Shown one piece after another: positions 16,658 through 24,812 of a DNA stretch of 64,000 nt (position 1 is its first letter; the number at the start of each line of letters is the position of its first letter). The stretch covers positions 1-64,000 of the forward strand of contig NZ_JAMOKG010000003.1 of NCBI RefSeq assembly GCF_023656565.1. The letters run 5' to 3'. Under the pieces are notes generated by a model that had not been told where the DNA came from, did not search any database, and worked only from the letters and a program-made list of their open reading frames with translations. The stretch is from Flavobacterium tyrosinilyticum. Its GTDB lineage: Bacteria > Bacteroidota > Bacteroidia > Flavobacteriales > Flavobacteriaceae. The position numbers and the translations under genes were made by a program.

Positions 16658-17626
16658 ATGAAAGCAATAGTTATAACTCAATTTGGAGCTCCAGATGTAC
16701 TTAAACTGCAGGAATATCCAACTCCAGAAGTAAGCGGAGACAAAGTATTAATAGAAGTTAAAGCAGCAGGTTTAAATCGCTCTGATATCTTCCAGCGTGA
16801 AGGTAATTATCCTGCACCAACTGGAGTTTCATCTGAAATTCCTGGTTTGGAAGTTTCAGGAATTGTAGTCGAATGCGGACTAGATGTTACCGATTTAAAA
16901 ATTGGTGATAAAGTCTGTGCTATTCTTGCTGGCAGTGGTTATGCAGAATATGTAAGCGTTCGGGAAGGTCAATGCCTGCCAATTCCAGCTGGACTGACTT
17001 TTGCCGAAGCAGCAAGTTTGCCTGAGACAGTTTTTACAGTGTGGTCAAATGTTTTTCAGAGAGGAAACCTAAAATCTGGAGAAACTCTTTTGATTCACGG
17101 CGGTAACAGTGGCATTGGCATTACAGGAATTCAGATCGCTCATTCGCTAGGCATTCGTGTAATTGTAACAGTAGGATCTGATGAAAAAGGCCAAAAATGT
17201 CTCGATCTTGGCGCTGCATCTTATATCAATTACAAAACCCAAGATTTCGAAACCGTTTTGCAGGAAGAAGGAGTCGATGTCATTTTAGATATGATTGGCG
17301 GTAATTACCTGAGTAAAAATGTAAATATCCTAAAACCCGAAGGCAGATTAGTCCATATTAATGCCGTAAGCGGCAGTCATGTAGATCTTGATATTTGGAA
17401 AGTAATGATAAAACGTTTAACAATTACCGGAAGCACTTTAAGAAGCCGAGATTATGATTTTAAAAAACAGCTAGCCAAAGAAGTGCAAAAAAATGTTTGG
17501 CCTTTAATCGAGTCAAAACAATTCAAACCGATTATTTTTAAAACCTTTCCCTTTACCGAAGCTCCTGATGCGCATCGATTATTAGAAGATGGCAGTCATA
17601 CGGGTAAAATTATTTTAGTTCGATAA
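16658..17626 (+). CDS. NAD(P)H-quinone oxidoreductase, zinc-type alcohol dehydrogenase-like (MDR superfamily)
   Basis: The start is taken at MKAIVITQFGAPDVL (16658), 11 nt after the previous stop; the frame upstream of it overlaps that gene. The 322-residue enzyme shows the MDR N-terminal GroES-like domain (AAGLNRSDIFQREG, PGLEVSGIV) and a Rossmann domain with LLIHGGNSGIGITGIQIA. It has no structural or catalytic zinc cysteines. This matches the quinone oxidoreductase/PIG3 branch, which reduces quinones or enals with NADPH. It probably detoxifies electrophiles in the same stress operon. Confidence 0.9.
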   Translation: MKAIVITQFGAPDVLKLQEYPTPEVSGDKVLIEVKAAGLNRSDIFQREGNYPAPTGVSSEIPGLEVSGIVVECGLDVTDLKIGDKVCAILAGSGYAEYVSVREGQCLPIPAGLTFAEAASLPETVFTVWSNVFQRGNLKSGETLLIHGGNSGIGITGIQIAHSLGIRVIVTVGSDEKGQKCLDLGAASYINYKTQDFETVLQEEGVDVILDMIGGNYLSKNVNILKPEGRLVHINAVSGSHVDLDIWKVMIKRLTITGSTLRSRDYDFKKQLAKEVQKNVWPLIESKQFKPIIFKTFPFTEAPDAHRLLEDGSHTGKIILVR

Positions 17627-17670
17627 TTAGTCCGAATAAAACTAAACCTCAACCAAAAATAAATAGTAAT

Positions 17671-18222
17671 ATGGAAAATCAAGGCGCATCTGTTGTTATT
17701 ACGCACCATATTTTGGATGGAAAAGAACAGGAATATGAAAAATGGCTGGATGAAATTGTTCCCATTACCAAACACTCCAATGGTTTTATCGATTTGCAGA
17801 TCGTACGGCCAATTCCGCATTTAACGTTTGTTTACACGGTTATTATCCGATTTGACACTATTGAAAACCTTAAATACTGGATGAAATCGGAAGACCGCAA
17901 AATGCTCATTAAAAAAGCAAATCCATTATTCAGAAAAAATGACAACTACCAGATAAAATCAGGTTTGGATTTTCTTTTTAATGCAGAAAACGAAGGAAAC
18001 AAAGTTCCTGTTCGCTGGAAACAATTTCTTGTAACATGGTCTGCTATTTATCCATTGTCCCTTTTAATTCCTTTATTGGCACTCCCCTTTTTGAGATTTT
18101 TGAAAGTACCGTCAAATCATTATTTTGATGGATTAATAATTTCGGGCATCATAGTCTTTTTAATGGTATTTGTTGTAATGCCCAATTATACCAAACTGAT
18201 CAAAAAATGGCTTTATAAATAA
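17671..18222 (+). CDS. Antibiotic biosynthesis monooxygenase (ABM) domain fused to two membrane segments
   Basis: The first 100 residues form an ABM-type dimeric ferredoxin-like fold (VVITHHILDGKEQEYEKWLDEI, FIDLQIVRP, LTFVYTVIIRFDTIENLKYWM). The last 70 carry two hydrophobic segments (about 117-140 and 150-170) ending in a basic tail, placing the protein in the inner membrane with the ABM domain in the cytosol. Known relatives are membrane-bound 'antibiotic biosynthesis monooxygenase' proteins of unknown substrate. It is the last gene of the unit, 44 nt after the oxidoreductase and followed by a terminator. A role with quinones or lipid-soluble radicals is plausible only by context. Confidence 0.8.
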   Translation: MENQGASVVITHHILDGKEQEYEKWLDEIVPITKHSNGFIDLQIVRPIPHLTFVYTVIIRFDTIENLKYWMKSEDRKMLIKKANPLFRKNDNYQIKSGLDFLFNAENEGNKVPVRWKQFLVTWSAIYPLSLLIPLLALPFLRFLKVPSNHYFDGLIISGIIVFLMVFVVMPNYTKLIKKWLYK

Positions 18223-18248
18223 TTAAAACTTCCCTCATTATAAAATCA

Positions 18249-18280
18249 AAAATCACTGTAGTTTGCAGTGATTTTTTTTT
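18249..18280 (+). terminator. Terminator after the ABM gene
   Basis: AATCACTG pairs with CAGTGATT, followed by a run of T, 26 bp past the stop. Confidence 0.85.
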
Positions 18281-18353
18281 GCTTTAAACTCTAAAAAAAC
18301 AAATCCTCTATAATCAGAAAGCTTCAAATTATTCCTAAAGTTTCTCTTACTAA

Positions 18354-18421
18354 ATTCAACGACTGATTTTGCCCATTTAACGAATTCAAACTATACTCAG
18401 CATATATCTTCAATAGCTTTA
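18354..18421 (+). promoter_or_regulatory. Shared 20-nt activator motif and promoter of the bicupin operon
   Basis: ATTCAACGACTGATTTTGCC (18354-18373), 40 nt, then TAGCTTTA (18414-18421). Here the half-site is duplicated, TTCAACGA (18355-18362) and TTTAACGA (18376-18383), exactly 21 nt apart, the two-turn repeat expected for an AraC-family dimer. Box to ATG spacing equals that of dps. Confidence 0.8.
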
Positions 18422-18468
18422 CAATAGAATTAAAAACCAATACAATTAATCATCAAAAAGCTATTATT

Positions 18469-19509
18469 ATGACTACCGAATTATTAAGTTTCAAATACGA
18501 ACTAGAAAAAAAAGAACCACGCACCAATGACGGCGGTACAACAAGAGGAGCTTCTGTTAAAGATTTTCCAGCTTCTATTGGCATCGCAGGAGTTTCCATG
18601 CGACTACAGCCGGGAAGTATGCGCGAATTACACTGGCACGCAAATGCAGCAGAATGGGCTTATGTTATTTCAGGAACCGTTCGCACCACTATTATTCATC
18701 CGAATGGTAAAAGCTACACAGATAATTTTGAACCAGGCGATGTTTGGTATTTTCCAAAAGGATACGGACATTCAATTCAAGCAACGGGAACAGAAGAATG
18801 TCATTTTATTTTAATTTTTGATAATGGTAATTTTTCCGAAGATCATACTTTCAGCGTTACCGATTTTGTGTCCTGTATGCCTCCAGAAATTGTTGCTCAA
18901 AACTTAGGAATTACTTTGGAAGAAGTGGCAGCATTACCTCAAAAAGAAGCCTATTTCGCAGCCGGAATTGTTCCTGACGAATTATCATTTACTGCCGCTT
19001 CACGACCTGAAGAATCAGATATAGAATTAACCAACTTACACCGTTATCCTTTGCATTCTCAACAACCTAGAATAATTCCAGGTGGCGGTTTGCAACGATT
19101 GGTAACCAGCAAAGAATTCCCTATCAGCACTACAATGGCGGGATCTATTATAGAATTACAGCCTGGCGCTTTAAGAGAAATGCACTGGCATCCCAATGCT
19201 GATGAATGGCAATATTATATTTCTGGTCAAGCCGAAATGTCTGTTTTCTTAGCAGAAAGTACAGTTGTTACCGAACAATTCAACGCTGGAGATGTCGGTT
19301 ATGTGCCAATGGGTGCGGGACATTATATTAAAAACACTGGAAATACAGTTTGCAAAATCTTAATTGGTTTTAATAGTGGCACTTATCAATCTATTGATTT
19401 AAGCGAATGGCTTGCTGGAAACCCGAAAGATGTGGTGGTAACCAATTTTGGTTTGGAAGAAGGCGAAATTGAAAAATTTCCTAAAAACAAACTGTTTATT
19501 CAACCGTAA
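18469..19509 (+). CDS. Bicupin of the oxalate decarboxylase family
   Basis: Oxalate decarboxylases convert oxalate to formate and CO2 with two Mn sites. The 346-residue protein has two cupin domains. The first has His55, His57, Glu62 and His101 (RELHWHANAAEW, FPKGYGHSIQ). The second has His239, His241, Glu246 and His285 (REMHWHPNADEW, VPMGAGHYIK). All eight metal ligands are present. The catalytic lid, SENST in Bacillus OxdC, reads SEDHT here (123-127), keeping the key Glu. No signal peptide is seen. The next genes are redox proteins, and a formate-dehydrogenase-like gene follows 3.7 kb downstream. Family is sure; oxalate as substrate is probable but untested because of the altered lid. Confidence 0.88.
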   Translation: MTTELLSFKYELEKKEPRTNDGGTTRGASVKDFPASIGIAGVSMRLQPGSMRELHWHANAAEWAYVISGTVRTTIIHPNGKSYTDNFEPGDVWYFPKGYGHSIQATGTEECHFILIFDNGNFSEDHTFSVTDFVSCMPPEIVAQNLGITLEEVAALPQKEAYFAAGIVPDELSFTAASRPEESDIELTNLHRYPLHSQQPRIIPGGGLQRLVTSKEFPISTTMAGSIIELQPGALREMHWHPNADEWQYYISGQAEMSVFLAESTVVTEQFNAGDVGYVPMGAGHYIKNTGNTVCKILIGFNSGTYQSIDLSEWLAGNPKDVVVTNFGLEEGEIEKFPKNKLFIQP

Positions 19510-19520
19510 TCATAAGTATT

Positions 19521-20240
19521 GTGGATGCCCAAACACAGTTCATAGATTCGTCTGAACAAACTAGGTCACAGGAGAAGCTAGCCATATTTTTAGCCTTTAT
19601 TGCAGGCTATCTTGATACTACTGGTTTCCTGAAATGGAAAGTATATGTCTCTTTTATAAGCGGAAACAGCACGCAGTTGGGAATTGCTTTATCCAGTGGC
19701 AAACTAAATGTACTTCTTTCGTCTTTAACGGTAATTTGCTGTTTTGTCTTCGGAATATATGCTGGAACCTGCATTTCTTTGTGGAGAGAATCCAAAATTC
19801 AGACACTGCCATTTTATATTGTTTCAGTAATATTGATTGGCTACACAATGGCATCCAATTATTATACGATAAACAACGGATTGTCGATACCTATCATTCT
19901 ATTTTCAACTGGTGTTATGAACACTATTGTAACGTCTGTTGGAAGTCAAAAAATAAATACCGATTTCGTGACTGGAACGTTGAATAGTCTGGCTAGAAAT
20001 ACAGCCATGTTAAGTCTTTCCCGAAATAAAAACAGTCGGAAGTTTTATAAACTCAATGCTCTTCGGCTTTTACTATTATGGATTGGCTTTTTGTTAGGGG
20101 CATCTGTTGTGCCACTTATACTTCCGTTATTCAAAAATTGGACACTTATTTTGCCTGCTGCATTACTACTTGCTTGTGCATTATTACTGCCGATTACTGA
20201 CTTTAACCTTAAAAATAAATCTTATGCTGAAGAAAAATGA
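19521..20240 (+). CDS. DUF1275 (YoaK-like) membrane protein
   Basis: The 239-residue protein has about six hydrophobic helices and the family opening FLAFIAGYLDTTGFL, then VSFISGNSTQLGIAL and later TDFVTGTLNSLARN, which are the conserved DUF1275 motifs. The only in-frame start near the preceding stop is GTG, 11 nt downstream of it; the nearby ATG is out of frame. It overlaps the next gene by 17 nt, so translation is coupled. The transported substrate is unknown for the family. Confidence 0.85.
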   Translation: MDAQTQFIDSSEQTRSQEKLAIFLAFIAGYLDTTGFLKWKVYVSFISGNSTQLGIALSSGKLNVLLSSLTVICCFVFGIYAGTCISLWRESKIQTLPFYIVSVILIGYTMASNYYTINNGLSIPIILFSTGVMNTIVTSVGSQKINTDFVTGTLNSLARNTAMLSLSRNKNSRKFYKLNALRLLLLWIGFLLGASVVPLILPLFKNWTLILPAALLLACALLLPITDFNLKNKSYAEEK

Positions 20241-20676
20241 CGTTGCGCCAGATTTTACCTTATTTGCAACACCCGATCAAAAAATCACTTTATCAGAATT
20301 TAAAGGGAAAAACGTGATTTTAGCTTTTTATCCTGCCGACTGGAGTCCAGTTTGCAGCGACCAAATGGCACTTTACAACGAAATGCAGAAATATTTCAAT
20401 AAATATGATGCTACAATTTTCGGTATTTCTGTAGATAGTAAATGGTGTCACATGGCCTTTTCTCAATCAAGAAATCTGCATTTTCCTTTACTGGCTGATT
20501 TCGAACCAAAAGGAGACACTTCAAAAAAATATGGCGTATACAATGAGAAAGAAGGTGAATGCAATCGTGCCCTTTTTGTAATTGACAAAGAAGGAATTAT
20601 ACAATGGAGTTATCTCTCGCCAATGGCTATCAACCCAGGAGCAGATGGAATTCTTGAAGCTTTAGAAAAACTATAA
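20224..20676 (+). CDS. Peroxiredoxin, AhpC/TSA family
   Basis: Translation most likely starts at MLKKNDVAPDFTL (20224), overlapping the DUF1275 gene by 17 nt; the longer frame is antisensible membrane-gene sequence. The 150-residue protein has the peroxidatic Cys44 in ADWSPVCSDQM. Cys75 and Cys113 are candidate resolving residues, though neither is in the standard PrxQ position. It reduces peroxides at the expense of thiols. It is cytoplasmic and is followed 13 nt later by a DsbA-like thiol protein that could be its redox partner. Confidence 0.9.
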   Translation: MLKKNDVAPDFTLFATPDQKITLSEFKGKNVILAFYPADWSPVCSDQMALYNEMQKYFNKYDATIFGISVDSKWCHMAFSQSRNLHFPLLADFEPKGDTSKKYGVYNEKEGECNRALFVIDKEGIIQWSYLSPMAINPGADGILEALEKL

Positions 20677-20689
20677 AAACCAATCAATT

Positions 20690-21205
20690 ATGTCACTAAA
20701 ACCAGCGGTCAGTAAAACTGATCATATACAAGGAAAAAAAGATGCTGATATAGTAATCGTAGAATACGGAGATTATCAATGTCCCTATTGCGGTGCTGCC
20801 TATCCAGTTCTTAAAGAAATGATGAAGAAATACGGCAAACAGATAAAATTTGTTTTTAGAAATTTTCCGTTATCAGAAATGCACCAATACGCCCGTCCTG
20901 CAGCAATTGCGGCAGAAGCCGCAGCATTGCAGGGAAAGTTCTGGGAAATGCATGATGCTATCTACGAAAATCAGAGAACTTTAAGCGAACCTTTTTTATT
21001 AGAATTGGTAGAGAAATTGGATCTAGACCCGCATCAGTTTAATACTGATATTAAAAAATCTGAGCTTGCTGCAAAAGTAGATTCCGATTTTGAAAGTGGC
21101 ATTTTAAGCGGTGTAAATGGCACACCTTCTTTTTTTGTCAATGGTAGAAAATTTAACGCAGGCGCAGAAGATCTCTTGCAACTGATGAGTGAAATCGTGA
21201 AATAA
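20690..21205 (+). CDS. DsbA-family thioredoxin-fold protein
   Basis: The 171-residue protein has a thioredoxin fold with the active site CPYC (Cys31, Cys34) in EYGDYQCPYCGAAYPV, the helical insertion typical of DsbA/FrnE relatives, and the cis-proline loop GTPSFFVNG near the C-terminus. No signal peptide is present, so, unlike true DsbA, it should work in the cytoplasm, possibly as a disulfide reductase or glutaredoxin-like partner of the adjacent peroxiredoxin. It is the last gene of the bicupin unit. Confidence 0.9.
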   Translation: MSLKPAVSKTDHIQGKKDADIVIVEYGDYQCPYCGAAYPVLKEMMKKYGKQIKFVFRNFPLSEMHQYARPAAIAAEAAALQGKFWEMHDAIYENQRTLSEPFLLELVEKLDLDPHQFNTDIKKSELAAKVDSDFESGILSGVNGTPSFFVNGRKFNAGAEDLLQLMSEIVK

Positions 21206-21320
21206 ATAGTTCAAAAATTAAATCTAAAAATCGAATAGTATGCTCTCAATTAATGAATGAAAGTATATTTTTTGAATCTATTTTTAATTAAATTTACGTA
21301 ACAACTTCAATTACAACGCC

Positions 21321-22193
21321 ATGGAAATAAACTATACGGAATTAGTTTCCATCAAACACGTAAGTGTTCAAAGAATAGAAAACAACGAAACCTCATCGTT
21401 CTTAGATACGCTATCTGTTGAAGAACCTCTTGAAATCAGGCTTTCTTACGGTTCTAATTCAGAGAGAATTCAAAAGAATATTTCGGTTACCATGCGAACT
21501 CCAGGCAATGATATTGATCTTGCGATTGGTTTTCTGTTTACAGAAGGAATTATTACTTCTTTTGAAGATATTCAAGATGCTTTTTCAATAAAAATGAATT
21601 GCTTGTCACAAAAACAAAACATTGTTCAGGTTGATCTTAAAGAAGGTTTTACTCCAAATTTGATGCAGACAGATCGAAATTTCTATACGACTTCAAGTTG
21701 TGGCGTGTGCGGAAAAAGTTCTATTCAATCTATAAAAACGGTAAGCCCATTTGTAAATTTGATGAGACCGCAGATCCAGATTCATGCATCTATTTTTTAT
21801 CAATTACCCGAAAAATTAAGAATTGCTCAAAGCGATTTTGAATCCACCGGCGGTCTTCATGCCTCAGGGCTTTTTAATACTCAAGGCGATTTGATTCTTT
21901 TAACTGAAGATGTTGGAAGGCATAATGCATTAGACAAATTAATTGGGAGATCTCTTGCTGATCAATCACTGCCACTAAATGAACATATTTTGCTTCTAAG
22001 TGGAAGAGCAAGTTTTGAGTTAATCCAAAAAGCGGCAATGGCGGGCATTTCTATTATTGCTTCTATTGGCGCTCCATCCAGTTTGGCCGTCGAACTTGCG
22101 ACTGAGTTTAATATTACACTTTTAGGATTTCTAAAAGAAAATCGATTGAATATCTACAACTCATCGCAACAAACCGTAATCGTAACACAATAG
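21321..22193 (+). CDS. fdhD: FdhD, formate dehydrogenase accessory sulfurtransferase
   Basis: FdhD transfers sulfur from a cysteine desulfurase to the molybdenum cofactor of formate dehydrogenases. The 290-residue protein shows the catalytic CxxC (Cys127 and Cys130 in TSSCGVCGKSS) and the conserved C-terminal EDVGRHNALDKLIG and LSGRASFELIQKA. It lies 18 nt upstream of a YdeP-type molybdoenzyme gene, its expected client. A TAAATTTA box at 21289-21296 could serve as promoter. Confidence 0.95.
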   Translation: MEINYTELVSIKHVSVQRIENNETSSFLDTLSVEEPLEIRLSYGSNSERIQKNISVTMRTPGNDIDLAIGFLFTEGIITSFEDIQDAFSIKMNCLSQKQNIVQVDLKEGFTPNLMQTDRNFYTTSSCGVCGKSSIQSIKTVSPFVNLMRPQIQIHASIFYQLPEKLRIAQSDFESTGGLHASGLFNTQGDLILLTEDVGRHNALDKLIGRSLADQSLPLNEHILLLSGRASFELIQKAAMAGISIIASIGAPSSLAVELATEFNITLLGFLKENRLNIYNSSQQTVIVTQ

Positions 22194-22211
22194 CCATTAA
22201 ACCATAATACA

Positions 22212-24578
22212 ATGAAGAAAGATCCACAACAAAAAACAGATGATTTAACCCATAAATTACCTGAAGCAGAAAATCCGTACCAGCTTTCGAAACTTAAACT
22301 AACAAAAGTAGAAAAATGGGCTGCCGGCGTTCCTGCGGTTATGGCTGCGGTAAGCGATCTTATAGAAGATAAAACCATTCTAAGAGGCGGAAAAGCTTTA
22401 TTTAAAATGAATCAAATGGGCGGTTTTGACTGTTCCAGCTGCGCATGGCCAGATCCTGATGATGATCGATCTCCTTTGGGCGAATATTGTGAAAACGGAG
22501 CAAAAGCCTTGGCTGAAGAAGCTACAACCAAAAAAGTTGATGCTGCTTTCTTTAAAGAAAACTCTGTGTATAGCCTTTCAAAATTAGACGACTACCAAAT
22601 TGGAAAAATGGGAAGATTGACTGAACCGATGTATTTGCCTATTGGCGGTACACATTATCAGCCCATAAGTTGGAATGAGGCTTTTAAAAAAATTGCTTCA
22701 CATTTAAATACGCTTGAATCTCCAAATGAAGCGGCTTTTTATACTTCGGGAAGAACCAGTAATGAAGCTTCCTTTCTTTATCAGCTTTTTGCAAAAGAAT
22801 TTGGAACCAACAATATGCCAGATTGTTCCAATATGTGCCACGAAACTTCTGGAACAGCTTTGAAAACTACAATCGGAATTGGAAAAGGAACGGTTACTCT
22901 AGAAGATTTTTATGATACCGATGTGATTGTGATAATCGGACAGAATCCAGGAACAAATGCCCCGAGAATGCTGAGCGCTTTAGAAAAAGGCAAAAAAAAT
23001 GGCGCAAAAATTATTGCGGTTAATCCATTGCCCGAAGCTGGTTTAATGGGATTCCATAATCCGCAGGCTATAAAAGGAATAATTGGATCAGGCGGAAAAC
23101 TTACAGATCTTTTTCTTCCGATAAAAATAAATGGCGATATGGCACTTTTAAAAGCTATTGAACTTTTGCTAATTGAATTGGAAAAGAAAAACCCAGGCGA
23201 AGTTTTTGATCATGAATTTATTAAAAACAAAACAACTGGTTTTGAAAATTTTGAGAAACAGTTTGAAAATTTAGACTTAGATCATCTTGCTTTTCTATCT
23301 GGAGTTCCCAAAAATCTAATTATAGAAGCGGCAGAAATACTGGCTTTCAAAAAAAGAATTATTGTTTGCTGGGGAATGGGACTTACCCAGCAGCCAAATG
23401 GTGTCGATATGATCCGAGAAATTGTCAATATTTTATTGATTAAAGGAAGTATTGGTAAACCTGGCGCAGGAGTCTGTCCCGTTCGCGGACACAGTAATGT
23501 TCAGGGAAATAGAACCATGCTTATTGATGAAAAACCTACAAACGAGCAATTAGATCGTCTTCAAAATTACTTTGGATTTAATCCGCCGAGAAATCACGGT
23601 TATGATGTAGTTGGAACGATAAAAGCGATTCATGAAGAGAAAGTAAAATTTATGTTCTGCATGGGCGGTAATTTTCTATCGGCGGCACCAGATACGACTT
23701 ATACCGCAGAAGCATTTCGAAAACTGAAACTGCTGGTGTGTGTATCGACAAAACTCAACAGAGGCCATTTGATACATGGAAAAGAATCACTTATACTTCC
23801 TACGCTTTCCCGAAGTGATATGGATATCGTTAACGGCGAAGTGCAGATTATTAGTACAGAAAATTCTATGGGCGTGGTACAGTCTTCAAAAGGTGTGCTT
23901 AAACCTATCTCGGATCAGTTGATAAACGAAACTCAAATTGTCTGCCGAATGGCGATGGCGGTTCTTGGAGAAAAATCAGTTATCGACTGGAGGCGATACC
24001 ACGACAGTTATGATGATGTGAGAGAAACTATTGAAAATTGCATTCCTGGTTTTGAAAATTACAATAATAGAGTTCGCGAAAAAGGCGGTTTTTATTTGCC
24101 TAATGCTCCTCGTCATGGTCAATTTACGGCCAAAGAATCTGCTGATCGTGCGGCATTTACTTTGACTGAAATTCCGAATAATGAATTGGAACCAGATGAA
24201 TACATGATGGCCACAACTCGTACGCATGACCAGTTTAATACTACTATTTATGGTATGGATGACCGCTATAGGGGAATAAAAAATGAACGACGTGTTATTT
24301 TCATGAATCAGAATGATATTGATAAAGCAGGATTTAAAGCGGGAGATAAAGTAGATCTCTTTAATTATAATGATGGCATAGAAAGAATTGCACCTTTATT
24401 CCTTATTGTTTCTTATCAAATTCCAGAGCGAAATACAGTCACTTATTTTCCGGAAACCAATGTTTTAGTTTCTGTAAATAATGTGGTGAAAGAAAGCAAT
24501 ATGCCAGCTTCTAAATACGTAAAAATAAAAGTAAAAAAACACGATCCTGCCATTTATGAAAAGATAAAACACATGTAA
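22212..24578 (+). CDS. FdhF/YdeP-type molybdopterin oxidoreductase
   Basis: The 788-residue protein has the FDCSSCAWPDP opening with Cys74, Cys77 and Cys93, the molybdopterin core (DCSNMCHETSGTALK, IIGQNPGTNAPRM, CPVRGHSNVQGNRTM) and a C-terminal cofactor-binding domain (TTRTHDQFNTTIYG). This is the YdeP branch of formate-dehydrogenase-alpha-like proteins. Its electron acceptor and true substrate are not established; E. coli YdeP is linked to acid resistance. It has no Tat signal, so it should be cytoplasmic. Cotranscribed with fdhD. Formate oxidation is suggested by the accessory gene and by the upstream oxalate decarboxylase-like gene. Confidence 0.92.
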   Translation: MKKDPQQKTDDLTHKLPEAENPYQLSKLKLTKVEKWAAGVPAVMAAVSDLIEDKTILRGGKALFKMNQMGGFDCSSCAWPDPDDDRSPLGEYCENGAKALAEEATTKKVDAAFFKENSVYSLSKLDDYQIGKMGRLTEPMYLPIGGTHYQPISWNEAFKKIASHLNTLESPNEAAFYTSGRTSNEASFLYQLFAKEFGTNNMPDCSNMCHETSGTALKTTIGIGKGTVTLEDFYDTDVIVIIGQNPGTNAPRMLSALEKGKKNGAKIIAVNPLPEAGLMGFHNPQAIKGIIGSGGKLTDLFLPIKINGDMALLKAIELLLIELEKKNPGEVFDHEFIKNKTTGFENFEKQFENLDLDHLAFLSGVPKNLIIEAAEILAFKKRIIVCWGMGLTQQPNGVDMIREIVNILLIKGSIGKPGAGVCPVRGHSNVQGNRTMLIDEKPTNEQLDRLQNYFGFNPPRNHGYDVVGTIKAIHEEKVKFMFCMGGNFLSAAPDTTYTAEAFRKLKLLVCVSTKLNRGHLIHGKESLILPTLSRSDMDIVNGEVQIISTENSMGVVQSSKGVLKPISDQLINETQIVCRMAMAVLGEKSVIDWRRYHDSYDDVRETIENCIPGFENYNNRVREKGGFYLPNAPRHGQFTAKESADRAAFTLTEIPNNELEPDEYMMATTRTHDQFNTTIYGMDDRYRGIKNERRVIFMNQNDIDKAGFKAGDKVDLFNYNDGIERIAPLFLIVSYQIPERNTVTYFPETNVLVSVNNVVKESNMPASKYVKIKVKKHDPAIYEKIKHM

Positions 24579-24702
24579 TTCTTTTCAAATAAAAAAAAGT
24601 TAGCGAAGACTTTTGAGGCATTTATCTAGATTAAAAATAGTAATAGCGCTGTTACAATTCATTACTTAATCTAGGTTAATCGACTGCTCTACTCTTCCTA
24701 TA

Positions 24703-24710
24703 TAAATTTG
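24703..24710 (+). promoter_or_regulatory. Candidate -7 box for the chloroperoxidase-like hydrolase gene
   Basis: TAAATTTG matches TAnnTTTG, 102 nt upstream of the ATG at 24813. A single TTTAACGA half-site lies between box and gene (24754-24761), without the rest of the shared motif. Confidence 0.4.
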
Positions 24711-24812
24711 TCAAAGAAATCTAAGTCAAATAAAAAATGATAAAAACTTAGAATTTAACGACAATACCAAAATTAGGATACTCTTAATTTTATTAATCTT
24801 AAAACCAAAAAA

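Noticed and set aside
24754..24761. Extra copy of the stress motif upstream of the chloroperoxidase-like gene
   Set aside because: Only the TTTAACGA half-site is present; the TTTTGCC part, the 40-nt gap and the second half-site are missing, and the -7 box lies upstream of it.
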